In this document: piece after piece, positions 42,409 through 50,540 of the stretch
Numbering within the stretch: the first letter of the stretch is position 1
Layout of the letters: every line of letters starts with the position of its first letter
From: Hymenobacter siberiensis
GTDB lineage: Bacteria > Bacteroidota > Bacteroidia > Cytophagales > Hymenobacteraceae
Assembly: GCF_018967865.2 (NCBI RefSeq)
Contig: NZ_JAHLZY020000001.1
Coordinates: forward strand, 4,030,001 to 4,094,000
Direction: 5' to 3'
DNA: 64,000 nucleotides
Made by a program: the position numbers and the translations under genes
The notes under the pieces: model-generated
What the model was told of the DNA's origin: nothing
Databases searched by the model: none
The model's input: the letters and a program-made list of their open reading frames with translations, nothing else

Positions 42409-43347
42409 ATGTCAGACGCGAACGCATCCAAAATATCCCTCTACGGCGGCGTTGCTGCCAACGTGGCTATTGCCATCAGCAAATTTGTGGCGGCGTATTT
42501 CACCGGCTCATCGGCCATGCTCTCGGAGGGCATTCACTCGCTCGTGGATACCGGCAACAGCGGCCTGCTGCTCTACGGCACCGCCCAGAGCCAGCGCCCG
42601 CCCGATGCCGAGCATCCCTTCGGCCACAGCAAGGAGCTGTATTTCTGGGGCTTGATTGTGGCCGTGCTCATCTTCGCCATCGGCGGCGGCATGTCGTTTT
42701 ACGAGGGCATCAAGCACATTCAGCACCCCGAGCCCATCGAAGACGCGGGCTGGAACTACGTGGTGCTGGGCATTTCTTTTCTGTTCGAAGGCATTGCCTT
42801 TTATCTCTCGGTGAAAGCGCTACTGGCCCAGGCCGATGCCAACGTGGGCTTCGTAAAAATGCTGCGCACGAGCAAAGACCCCGCAGTATTTGCCTCGGTG
42901 ATGGAAAACCTGGCGGCCCTCGTGGGCCTGGCATTGGCGGGCCTGGGGGTATTCCTGGGGCATTTGCTGAACAATCCTTACTTCGATGGCGGCGCGTCCA
43001 TCGCCATCGGCCTGCTGCTGATGCTGGTGGCCATGTTTCTGGTGGGCCGCACCAAGGGCCTACTGGTGGGCACCGGCGTAGATGCCGCCACGCTGGCCAA
43101 CCTGGAGCGCATTGCCCGCGACCAGCCGCAGGTGCGCAACATCCGCTCGCCCCTCACCATGTACCTCGGCCCAAACGACGTGATGCTGGCCCTCGATGTT
43201 GACTTTGCGGACAACCTGACGTCGAGCGAAGTAGCCACCGCCGTCGAGCGCTTGCAGGATGCTATTCGGGTGGAGCATCCGGAGGTAAAGCGCATTTTCA
43301 TCGAGGCCAAAAACCTGGCAAATGCGGCCCCGGTAGGGATAAAATAA
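42409..43347 (+). CDS. Cation diffusion facilitator transporter (second of two)
   Basis: A 312-residue paralogue of the preceding gene, 44 bp downstream. It shares NVAIAISKFVAAYFTGS, SEGIHSLVD, HPFGHSKELYFWG, NNPYFDG and PLTMYLGP. TM5 reads MENLAALVGLALAGLG, where the first copy has EDMAALVGLVIAL: Asp in the first copy is Asn here, which could alter metal preference. Otherwise it has the same topology. It is a tandem duplication within a probable operon. Confidence 0.93.
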   Translation: MSDANASKISLYGGVAANVAIAISKFVAAYFTGSSAMLSEGIHSLVDTGNSGLLLYGTAQSQRPPDAEHPFGHSKELYFWGLIVAVLIFAIGGGMSFYEGIKHIQHPEPIEDAGWNYVVLGISFLFEGIAFYLSVKALLAQADANVGFVKMLRTSKDPAVFASVMENLAALVGLALAGLGVFLGHLLNNPYFDGGASIAIGLLLMLVAMFLVGRTKGLLVGTGVDAATLANLERIARDQPQVRNIRSPLTMYLGPNDVMLALDVDFADNLTSSEVATAVERLQDAIRVEHPEVKRIFIEAKNLANAAPVGIK

Positions 43348-43350
43348 AAC

Positions 43351-43380
43351 CATCATGCCGCGCGGAGCCGAAGCATGATG
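43351..43380. repeat. Short CATCATGC/GCATGATG hairpin
   Basis: CATCATGC and GCATGATG are 8-bp complements around CGCGCGGAGCCGAA, a diverged GCGCAGCGAA core. It looks like a reduced member of the CATGC...GAAGCATG class. The rest of 43348-43495 shows no gene. Confidence 0.6.
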
Positions 43381-43495
43381 ATCAAAATAAGCCCAATATT
43401 AACCCCAATCCCACTTTCGCGGTAAACCCCCGGTGCGCCCGCCGCAGCTACCGGGCTGACGCGGGCGGCCGCCTGTTCCACACAGCCCCTTTGCT

Positions 43496-44689
43496 ATGAA
43501 AGTTCCTACCCCCGTTGCCTCGCCGTTTCGCTCCTTTTGGTGGGGCGGCTACGAGTGCACCGACCAGCTTAACGCCTTCGGCCACCGCGTCGATTTCCTG
43601 CCCCTCACGGGCCATTTGCAGCTAATTGACGAAGATTATACCGCTCTCGACCCGTTCAACGTCCGCACCGTGCGCGAGGGCATTCGCTGGGCGCAGATTG
43701 AAAAAACGCCCTATCAATACGATTTCAGCACGGTAAAAATCATGCTCGACGCCGGGCAGCGCCACGGCATTCAGCAGGTGTGGGACTTGTGTCACTTCGG
43801 CTACCCCGACGACCTCTCGCCGCTGCACCCGCTATTTGCCCGGCGCTTTGCCGCGCTGTGCCGCGCCTTCGTCGATTTCTACCGCTCTGTGCGACCCGAC
43901 GATGTGCTCATCGTCACGCCCATCAACGAGGTTAGCTTCATCAGCTGGCTTGGGGGCGATGCCCGCGGCACTACCCCCTACTGCCATGGCCAGGGCTGGG
44001 ACGTGAAATACGGCCTCATGCGCGCCTACATCGAAGGGGCTCACGCCCTGCGCGAGGCCGACCCCAGCATCCGCATGCTCAGCACCGAGCCGCTGGTGCA
44101 CATTGTGCCGCCGCTGCACGCCACGCCCCGCGAGCGCCGCTGGGCCCGCGAAGCCCACGACAACCAGTTTCAGGCCACCGACATCCTCGCCGGCCGCCTG
44201 TGTCCCGAGCTGGGCGGCCACGAAGACCTGCTCGATATCGTGGGCTTCAACTACTACTACGACAACCAGTGGCAGAACGGCACGCCCAACAAGCTGGGCT
44301 GGCGCGACGACGTGCCCGACCCGCGCTGGGTGCCCCTGCGCAACCTGCTGCGCTCGGCCCACAAGCGTTACCACCGCCCCTTCGCCCTCACCGAAACCAG
44401 CCACCCCGGCGTCGACCGCCCCCAGTGGCTGCGCATGATTGCCGAAGAATGCGCCGCCGTGCTCCGCGAGGGCCTGCCGCTGCAAGGCATCTGCCTCTAC
44501 CCCATCATCGACCGGCCCGACTGGGACCACCTCGACCAGTGGCACCAGTCCGGCCTCTGGGATGCCGACCTCAGCCAGCCCGGCCCCGCCCGCGTGCTGC
44601 ACCAGCCCAGCGCCGAGGCTTTGCTGGCTGCCCAGGCTCTGGTAACCGAAGCCGTACCCCAGCGCCGTCCCCGGGCAATATTGGTGTAG
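43496..44689 (+). CDS. GH1-like (beta-glucosidase fold) glycoside hydrolase
   Basis: A 397-residue protein with a TIM-barrel layout: FWWGGYECTDQLNAFGHRVD at the start, REGIRWAQIEKTPYQYDFS, TPINEVSFISWLGG with a likely acid/base Glu, DIVGFNYYYDNQW, and ALTETSHPGVDRP with a likely nucleophile Glu. The layout resembles the GH1-like domain found with RmlD-type proteins in some sugar clusters. No signal peptide is present. The substrate is unknown. It is a single gene. Confidence 0.8.
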   Translation: MKVPTPVASPFRSFWWGGYECTDQLNAFGHRVDFLPLTGHLQLIDEDYTALDPFNVRTVREGIRWAQIEKTPYQYDFSTVKIMLDAGQRHGIQQVWDLCHFGYPDDLSPLHPLFARRFAALCRAFVDFYRSVRPDDVLIVTPINEVSFISWLGGDARGTTPYCHGQGWDVKYGLMRAYIEGAHALREADPSIRMLSTEPLVHIVPPLHATPRERRWAREAHDNQFQATDILAGRLCPELGGHEDLLDIVGFNYYYDNQWQNGTPNKLGWRDDVPDPRWVPLRNLLRSAHKRYHRPFALTETSHPGVDRPQWLRMIAEECAAVLREGLPLQGICLYPIIDRPDWDHLDQWHQSGLWDADLSQPGPARVLHQPSAEALLAAQALVTEAVPQRRPRAILV

Positions 44690-44742
44690 CGCAAACTGCA
44701 CAGCTTGTGTTTTGGCCGCCGGCCCGGCCGTATTTTCAGCCC

Positions 44743-45231
44743 ATGGATGCTACAGTTTACCTCCCTTCGCCCCTCGGCCCGCTCGCTATCATTAGCTCCG
44801 ATGCGGGCCTTCGGGCCGTTTCGTTTCTTGATGCTGAAGTAGCCACCACACCGTTTGCCGCCGTGCCCGCCTGTCTGCGTCCGGCGCATCAGCAGCTGCA
44901 AGCTTATTTCGGCCGCGAGCTGCGGGAGTTTGACCTTACTTATGATTCCGATTTCGGCACCGATTTCCAGCGGCAAGTGTGGCAGACGCTGCTGGGCATC
45001 GGTTACGGCCGCACGGCCTCCTATCTCGACGTGGCGAAGGTGTTGAACAATCCTAAATCCGTCCGGGCCGTGGGGGCGGCCAACGGCCAGAATCCGCTGG
45101 CCATTGTGTGGCCCTGTCACCGCATCATCGGGGCCGATGGCAGCCTCACGGGCTACGCCGGCGGCATGCACCGCAAGAAGTGGCTACTGGAATTTGAGCA
45201 GCCGGTCAGGCAGGGCGGGCTGTTTGGGTAA
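44743..45231 (+). CDS. ogt: Methylated-DNA-protein-cysteine methyltransferase
   Basis: A 162-residue suicide DNA-repair enzyme that moves methyl from O6-methylguanine or O4-methylthymine to its Cys. The active site is AIVWPCHRIIGADGSLTGYA; the recognition helix region is GYGRTASYLDVAKVLNNPKS. ATG 44743 gives the usual Ogt length. The frame extends far upstream antisense-like across the previous gene and is not taken. Confidence 0.93.
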   Translation: MDATVYLPSPLGPLAIISSDAGLRAVSFLDAEVATTPFAAVPACLRPAHQQLQAYFGRELREFDLTYDSDFGTDFQRQVWQTLLGIGYGRTASYLDVAKVLNNPKSVRAVGAANGQNPLAIVWPCHRIIGADGSLTGYAGGMHRKKWLLEFEQPVRQGGLFG

Positions 45232-45253
45232 GGTGCCCTTATTCAGAATAAAA

Positions 45254-45348
45254 AACGTCATGCTGAGCGAAGTCGAAGCATCTCTACCGTGCACGTAATT
45301 CATTTACTCTCGCGGTAGAGTTGCTTCGACTTCGCTCAGCATGACGTT
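45254..45348. repeat. GTCATGCTGAGCGAAGTCGA inverted repeat, 35-bp arms
   Basis: Arms 45254-45288 and 45314-45348 match at 34 or 35 positions (AACGTCATGCTGAGCGAAGT...), with a 25-nt loop. It lies between convergent ogt and hydrolase genes. It is close in sequence to 56234-56345 (GCGGAGTCGA there). Confidence 0.93.
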
Positions 45349-45363
45349 CTCCCCCACCCCCGT

Positions 45364-46254
45364 TTATCCCGGTGCCCCCACCAGCTTGAGCAGCCCCTTA
45401 TAAATAATGTTGTGCTGCCAGTACAGCTGCAGCACCATGGGAATATGGTGCCGGCCGGGAATAATAGTGTACGGCGCGGGCTGCCCCGTCGGCTTCAACC
45501 GGTCCCGGAAGCGCCCCGAGCTGCCGCTGATGCTTGGGTACGTTTCGCCGCCGATGTAGAAGATGAACGGCGGCAGGTTGGGCTTAATCTTATAGATGGG
45601 CGACATTTCCTTCCACACGGCCGGGTCCTTGCCGAAGGGCACGAGGTATTGGGCGTCGCCCTCGTACTTCATTTCCGTGAGGTAGCTATACATATCCAGC
45701 CCCGCCGGGTCGTCCATGACGGCCCCTTTAACCGGATTCTGAGGCAAGCCATTTTTCGCTAATAATTCATCATCGGTAGCCAGCAGGGCGGCCAGACCGC
45801 CGCCCGCCGAGTGGCCCATCACGAACACGCGCTGCGGGTCGCCGCCGTATTGTTTGATGTTGTTTACCGTCCAGGCCAGGGCGCGGGCACAGTCGGCCGC
45901 CTGCTCGGGCACGTGCACGGGCGGAGCGAGGCGGTAGTTAATCACCACGGCTATCACGCCCTGCTTGGCCAGCCGCCGGCCAATGAAGGTGTAAATATTC
46001 TTGTTGCCACTCGTCCAACTCCCGCCGTGGATGAACAGCACGACTGGATACCCGGCCCCGTTGGGCGCGGCTTTTTTGGGCGAATACACATCCAGAATAT
46101 GGCGCTCCTTGTCGAAATCGGGGGCGGTGGCGGGCACGTAGGCCACGTCTTTGGTGCGGTGGCTGGGGCGGGCCACCACGTATTCGGTGGCCAGCATGAT
46201 GACCACAACAGCCAGCAGTACGACCATGGGGGTCAGCAAAGAGAAACGACGCAT
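45364..46254 (-). CDS. Alpha/beta hydrolase (esterase/lipase-like), membrane-anchored or secreted
   Basis: A 296-residue protein with an N-terminal hydrophobic segment (LLTPMVVLLAVVVIMLATEYVV) that may be a signal or anchor. The hydrolase core has HGGSWTSGNKN (oxyanion hole), GHSAGGGLAALL (nucleophile Ser), and a late His in PGRHHIPMVLQ. It belongs to the BD-FAE/carboxylesterase-like group. The substrate is probably an acyl ester. It faces the TPR gene divergently. Confidence 0.88.
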   Translation of the reverse strand: MRRFSLLTPMVVLLAVVVIMLATEYVVARPSHRTKDVAYVPATAPDFDKERHILDVYSPKKAAPNGAGYPVVLFIHGGSWTSGNKNIYTFIGRRLAKQGVIAVVINYRLAPPVHVPEQAADCARALAWTVNNIKQYGGDPQRVFVMGHSAGGGLAALLATDDELLAKNGLPQNPVKGAVMDDPAGLDMYSYLTEMKYEGDAQYLVPFGKDPAVWKEMSPIYKIKPNLPPFIFYIGGETYPSISGSSGRFRDRLKPTGQPAPYTIIPGRHHIPMVLQLYWQHNIIYKGLLKLVGAPG

Positions 46255-46453
46255 GCGCGGGGATTAAGCAGAGGGGCCTGCGGCCGAATGCCGGCGCAGG
46301 AGCTACACCTACGCCCGGGCCGGGACGGCAGTTTGCCCGGCAGTGGCGTGGCACCGGGGTCGGGTGCTTGGCAGCATTGGCTTTATCTTTGTCAGAACGG
46401 CTGCTGGCTGGCTTTTGCCGGGCCGGGCTTCCCTCATTTATTTATTCGCACCC

Positions 46454-47221
46454 GTGTCGATTTCTGCTTTGCCTAAGAATATTTCGGCGGCCCTGGCCGC
46501 CCTGCTGCTGGCAGGCCTGCTGGGAGCCGCGCCCGCCCAGGCCCAGCGCAAGGGCGCGGCCGCCCCCACCGTGAACGCCGATGGCAGCCTGGCCACCCCG
46601 GCCCCGAGCAAGCCCATGCGCCTGCAGCCCCTGTTCGGTGGCCTCAGCCCCACGCAGGCCACTCAGGTTATCGGCGAGGCGCAGCTCAAGGCCATTGCCG
46701 CCAGCTTCGCCTCCACGACCGAAGCCAGCACGTTCTTCACCAATAAGGGCTACGAATACCTGCGCGAAAACCAGCCCGACACCGCTGCCTACCGCTTCAA
46801 CCTGGCCTGGCTCCTCAACCCACAGAATGCCGAAGCCTACCGCGGCCTGGGCATTATTGCCAGCGGCCAGCCCACCCCCGACGCCGCCATTACCCTGCTG
46901 AGCAAGGGGTTCGGCATTGCCCCCACCAGCACCCTGCTCATGAGCGACCTGGGCGCGAGCTACCTCATCCGCTACGGCCAGACCAAGAAGAAAAAGGACC
47001 TCGCCATGGGCCTGACCCTGTTGCAGCGCGCCACCGCCGCCGACCCCACCAACGCCAACGGCTGGCAGCAGCTGGCCCGCGGCCTCTACTACCAGGAAAA
47101 GTATGCCGAAGCCTGGGATGCTGTGCACAAAGGCCAGAACGCCAGCGTCGGCAGCCTCGATTTCGACCTCGTCACCGACCTGCTGACCAAGCTACCCGAC
47201 CCGCAGGGCATCTTCAAATAA
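46454..47221 (+). CDS. Secreted TPR-repeat protein
   Basis: About 255 residues from a GTG at 46454. The signal peptide is ISAALAALLLAGLLGAAPAQAQ. TPR-like helical pairs follow (AAYRFNLAWLLNPQNAEAYR, ANGWQQLARGLYYQEKYAEA). No ATG fits the signal; GTG 46454 or TTG 46469 is likely, whereas the first ATG upstream (46343) would add about 37 unrelated residues. Such proteins usually serve as periplasmic protein-binding scaffolds. The outer membrane barrel gene follows by 81 bp. Confidence 0.75.
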   Translation: MSISALPKNISAALAALLLAGLLGAAPAQAQRKGAAAPTVNADGSLATPAPSKPMRLQPLFGGLSPTQATQVIGEAQLKAIAASFASTTEASTFFTNKGYEYLRENQPDTAAYRFNLAWLLNPQNAEAYRGLGIIASGQPTPDAAITLLSKGFGIAPTSTLLMSDLGASYLIRYGQTKKKKDLAMGLTLLQRATAADPTNANGWQQLARGLYYQEKYAEAWDAVHKGQNASVGSLDFDLVTDLLTKLPDPQGIFK

Positions 47222-47302
47222 ACCCCGGCCGGCAGACGGATTTCAGCGGTTTGGGCGTTGGGTTCCGAATAGGCATTTTTTGCTTCACTTTAGTTGGATA
47301 GT

Positions 47303-48037
47303 ATGCGGTTTCGCTCGTTGATTTTTGGAGGGCTGGCGGCTGGCGCACTTAGCAGCCACCCGGCCCTGGCGCAGTACCACCGCCCCGTGCGGCACTACAA
47401 CCGCCAGGAGCGGGCCTACTTCCGGGGGCCGCTGCACGTCACGCTCGGCGGCGGCACGGCCCTCTATAATGGCGACCTGGGCAACAGCCCCAGCGATAAT
47501 TTCCTGGGCCCGGCCCTGAGCCTGGGCGTGCTCTACCGCCTCACGCCACACCTGCACCTGGGCAGTGAGTTTTCCTACGTGCAGATGGGCGCGCGCGACA
47601 AAGCCAAGGAGCGCGGCCTGGCCTTCACCAGCACCAACGGCCTGGGCACGGTTTTCTTCCGGTTCGATTTACTGCCCGACGAGTCCGTTTTCGCGTCCTC
47701 CATGGCCGAAGCGCCCGTTTTCCAGGTGTTTGTGCAGGGCGGCGCGGGGCTGCTGCTCTACAATCCGCAGGCTTACTACGGCACGGAGCGCGCCAACGAT
47801 GCCACGTCCTTCCTACCGCCCGAGCGCAACGACTACCCGGCCCTGGCCGGCGCGTTCCCGGTGGGCGCGGGCTTCGGCGTGCGCCTCACCGATAAGCTGC
47901 GCGCCAACCTCGAAGGCAACTACTACTTCACCACCACCGACCAGCTCGACGACATCAACCTGCGTCTCGGCGGGGCTTCGGCCAGCAAAGACGGCTTTGG
48001 CACGGTAATGCTAAAGCTGGACTATGCGCTGAAGTAA
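47303..48037 (+). CDS. Outer membrane beta-barrel protein
   Basis: A 244-residue protein. The signal is RSLIFGGLAAGALSSHPALAQ. Alternating strands typical of an 8-10-stranded barrel follow: HVTLGGGTALYNGDLGN, LGSEFSYVQMGARDK, VFVQGGAGLLLYNP, and the ending GTVMLKLDYALK. It is related to DUF6089/OmpA-barrel-type porins of Bacteroidota, although the family cannot be fixed here. No peptidoglycan-binding domain is present. Confidence 0.8.
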   Translation: MRFRSLIFGGLAAGALSSHPALAQYHRPVRHYNRQERAYFRGPLHVTLGGGTALYNGDLGNSPSDNFLGPALSLGVLYRLTPHLHLGSEFSYVQMGARDKAKERGLAFTSTNGLGTVFFRFDLLPDESVFASSMAEAPVFQVFVQGGAGLLLYNPQAYYGTERANDATSFLPPERNDYPALAGAFPVGAGFGVRLTDKLRANLEGNYYFTTTDQLDDINLRLGGASASKDGFGTVMLKLDYALK

Positions 48038-48064
48038 GTTCCTGGTTTAATTGCGTATATTATT

Positions 48065-48190
48065 CTGAGCTTGCGAACCGAAGGTCGGCGTAGCCAAGGA
48101 CCTTATCGCCGGAGCTCAGTTTACAGTAATCCAAACGGGCAAAACGTGATAAGGTCCTTGGCTACGCCGACCTTCGGTTCGCAAGCTCAG
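48065..48190. repeat. Perfect inverted repeat, 43-bp arms
   Basis: Arms 48065-48107 and 48148-48190 are exact complements (CTGAGCTTGCGAACCGAAGG...) with a 40-nt loop. It shares CTGAGC and the AAGGACCTTATC segment with 14392 but has a different centre. A rho-independent terminator follows at 48200. Confidence 0.95.
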
Positions 48191-48199
48191 GATGATAGA

Positions 48200-48236
48200 A
48201 AAAAAGGCCCGCCAGCAATGCTGACGGGCCTTTTTT
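48200..48236 (-). terminator. Terminator of the first M4 protease gene
   Basis: AAAAAAGGCCCG(C)CAGC-AAT-GCTG(A)CGGGCCTTTTTT, a strong stem with one mismatch. It lies 20 bp beyond the protease stop on the minus strand. It closely resembles the terminator at 50487 after the paralogous gene. Confidence 0.9.
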
Positions 48237-48255
48237 CACTAACTCAAAAAGAGAA

Positions 48256-50271
48256 CTACTCTTTCACAAAGCGCTGATGGAAGGTCTGCACCCCGTCGCT
48301 CACGTTGATAACGTACATGCCCTTGCCCAGGCTGCTCACGTCGAGGGTGCCGCTGCCATTGTAGCGGGTGGTGGCCACCATGGCACCACGCAGGTCGCTC
48401 ACGCTCACACGCACGATTTCAGCATTGCCGTCGAGCAGCAGATGCAGCTCGCTGGTAGCCGGCATTGGGTACAGGCTCAGGGCATGGGCCGAAGCCACGC
48501 CCGTCAGCGAAGCCGCGCCGCTGATGGCGGGGGCGCCGGTAGGGCCCGTCTGGGCTACAAGGGCGGCTCCGGTGGTCACGCCCACGGCGTTCCAGGCGTT
48601 GGTTACCGACTGCACCTGCACCGAGCCGGTGCCGTACAAGTCCGTAGCGGCCTGAATGGAGTAGGTACGGGCCTGGGCGTAGGTCGAGCTGGCCACCATG
48701 TACACGTCTTCCATGCGGAAGGTGATTTTAGCGGCGGCATCCAGGCCGAGGCCGGCTACCGAGTAGGCCACGCCTTTCTCGTTGGTGCCGGCTTTGCCGT
48801 CGGCAATGAGGTAGTACCAGTAGTTGATAACACCCGAGTTGGTGTGCACACCGCCGTTATCGGAGGTGCCGGTGTACCAGTTGATGCCTTTGTAGTAATC
48901 GGGCTGGCCCTGCGATTTGGGGTCGCTCATCGAGCGCAGAGCGGCCTGCTGCTTGTCGATTTCCTCGCCAATGAGCCAGGTTGACTTTGCCTTGGGGCCG
49001 CTGGAGGTGAAGCCTAAGTTGGCCACGGCGTAGGCCTCAATCGAAGCACCCCAGATGTCGGACAGGCCTTCGTTCATCGCGCCCGATTCGTTGGAGTAAG
49101 TCAGGTTGGCCGTCTTTTCGCACACGGCGTGGCCGATTTCGTGGCCACACACGTCCAGCGCCGTCAGGGGGCGGAAGCGGGTGGCGCCGTCCCCATAAGT
49201 CATGCGCGTGCCGTCCCAGTAGGCATTCTCGTAGCTGCGGCTGTAGTGCACGTAGCTCTTGATGATGGCGCCGGCGTTGTCGTAGGAGTTGCGGCCGTGC
49301 ACGTTCTGCCAGTAGTCGTAGGTTGCTTCGGCTCCCACGTGGGCGTCGCCGGCCACGTTGTCGAAGTTGGCGTTGTTGTATTCGGCGGCCGTCCAGTTGT
49401 TGTCGGCATCAATGAAGTCGGTGGCGCGGGCATACTGAGTGCCCTTCTTCATATTGTAGGTCTGGATGCCCAGGCCCCGGCCGGTTTCGCGCAGGAAATA
49501 CCCGCCGGTGGTGGTGCCGTCGCCAATGGAGCGGCTACCGCTGTAGGCCGTGGCAAACGTGCCCGTGGCGCTGGTATGCTTAATGATGTTGTCCTGTAGC
49601 ACGACTTCGCCGGTGCGGGCATCTACGTACACAAAGGCCCGGCTCACCGGCTCCTGGGCATACACGTCGAACTTCCAGGCCAGTACCGGCTTGTTCATCA
49701 CCTCCGCTTTGGTCGAGCGCTCGTTGCGCACAATCACCAGCTCGCCCTGAGGGTAGTAGCTGGCCGACGACTTGCCCGTTTCCTGCTTCAGCAGCGTTTC
49801 CTCGCCCAGGTCCTGCCACATATATTTATGGGCCCCCACGTAAGCCAGTGCCCGGTCCAAGGCGGCCGAAGCACTCAGGCCAGGCGTGGTGTTCAGGCCC
49901 GAAATCTTCTCAAAATCGCCGCTGATGCTTTCCACGGTGCCACCCTTGGCGTGAACCGTGTAGTCGGCGTGCTCTACGCGAATGCCCTGGTAGTACTGGG
50001 CAAACTTCTCGTGCGTGAAGCCGAGCTCGTCGGTTTGCACGCGAGCCACGCGCATCTGGTCGGCATCGGTGAGAGCCAGCTGCTGGCGCAGTACCTGGCT
50101 GCTTTCGACACCACGGTAGGCGGCTTTGCCTTCGGCGCTGAACTGCACCAGCACGGGCTGGTTGTCGTCGCCCAAAACTTTGGTTTGGATGCGGCGGGCA
50201 TCCTGCGCTTGGGCATTAGTAGCCAGCGAGCTAAGCAGCAGCAGCGTGGCAGCAGAGTATTTATTAAGCAT
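48256..50271 (-). CDS. Secreted M4 metalloprotease (thermolysin family) with T9SS domain
   Basis: A 671-residue preproprotein. The signal is SAATLLLLSSLATNAQAQ. The FTP/PepSY propeptide extends to about residue 220. The catalytic domain has the zinc motif CGHEIGHAV and GAMNEGLSDIWGASIEA (third ligand Glu), followed by THTNSG-like VHTNSGVINYWYYLIADG. It ends in a short T9SS C-terminal domain (LSLYPMPATSELHLLLDGNA to FHQRFVKE). It is secreted through the type IX system and cleaves extracellular proteins. ATG 50271 was chosen for the signal. A paralogue lies directly upstream. Confidence 0.94.
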   Translation of the reverse strand: MLNKYSAATLLLLSSLATNAQAQDARRIQTKVLGDDNQPVLVQFSAEGKAAYRGVESSQVLRQQLALTDADQMRVARVQTDELGFTHEKFAQYYQGIRVEHADYTVHAKGGTVESISGDFEKISGLNTTPGLSASAALDRALAYVGAHKYMWQDLGEETLLKQETGKSSASYYPQGELVIVRNERSTKAEVMNKPVLAWKFDVYAQEPVSRAFVYVDARTGEVVLQDNIIKHTSATGTFATAYSGSRSIGDGTTTGGYFLRETGRGLGIQTYNMKKGTQYARATDFIDADNNWTAAEYNNANFDNVAGDAHVGAEATYDYWQNVHGRNSYDNAGAIIKSYVHYSRSYENAYWDGTRMTYGDGATRFRPLTALDVCGHEIGHAVCEKTANLTYSNESGAMNEGLSDIWGASIEAYAVANLGFTSSGPKAKSTWLIGEEIDKQQAALRSMSDPKSQGQPDYYKGINWYTGTSDNGGVHTNSGVINYWYYLIADGKAGTNEKGVAYSVAGLGLDAAAKITFRMEDVYMVASSTYAQARTYSIQAATDLYGTGSVQVQSVTNAWNAVGVTTGAALVAQTGPTGAPAISGAASLTGVASAHALSLYPMPATSELHLLLDGNAEIVRVSVSDLRGAMVATTRYNGSGTLDVSSLGKGMYVINVSDGVQTFHQRFVKE

Positions 50272-50389
50272 AACGAATGGGAAAGATGGTGGTGGAATTT
50301 GTTGGCAACGCTGAGGGTCAGATTTCATCAGTGTTTACGCCGCAACTTAATGATTTTTTCATTAAATACTTCATGTTAACATCATAATT

Positions 50390-50408
50390 ACAGTAATGTC
50401 CGAATTTT
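50390..50408 (-). promoter_or_regulatory. Conserved element 119 bp upstream of the M4 start (copy 1)
   Basis: ACAGTAATGTCCGAATTTT here matches ACAATAATACCCGAATTTT at 53080-53098 in 16 of 19 positions, and both lie the same distance (119 bp) from their protease ATG. The surrounding non-coding sequence is less alike. It may be a promoter or operator (inference). The 216-bp AT-rich gap holds no gene. Confidence 0.5.
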
Positions 50409-50486
50409 ATTACCAGCAACTCAATAAATTGAATTTCAACTAGATAAAATTGAACCACTAAAAAATATTATCGGCTACTAAAAGAA

Positions 50487-50521
50487 AAAAAGGTCCGCCA
50501 GCATTGCTGGCGGACCTTTTT
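50487..50521 (-). terminator. Terminator of the second M4 protease gene
   Basis: AAAAAGGTCCGCCAGC-ATT-GCTGGCGGACCTTTTT, a perfect 16-bp stem, 20 bp beyond the stop. It is paralogous to the one at 48200, so the duplication covered the terminator. Confidence 0.92.
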
Positions 50522-50540
50522 ATAAATTGTGAAAGAGTGA

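Noticed and set aside
44200-44742. Upstream extension of the ogt frame
   Set aside because: It is an Arg/Pro-rich shadow of the GH1-like gene; ATG 44743 gives normal Ogt length.
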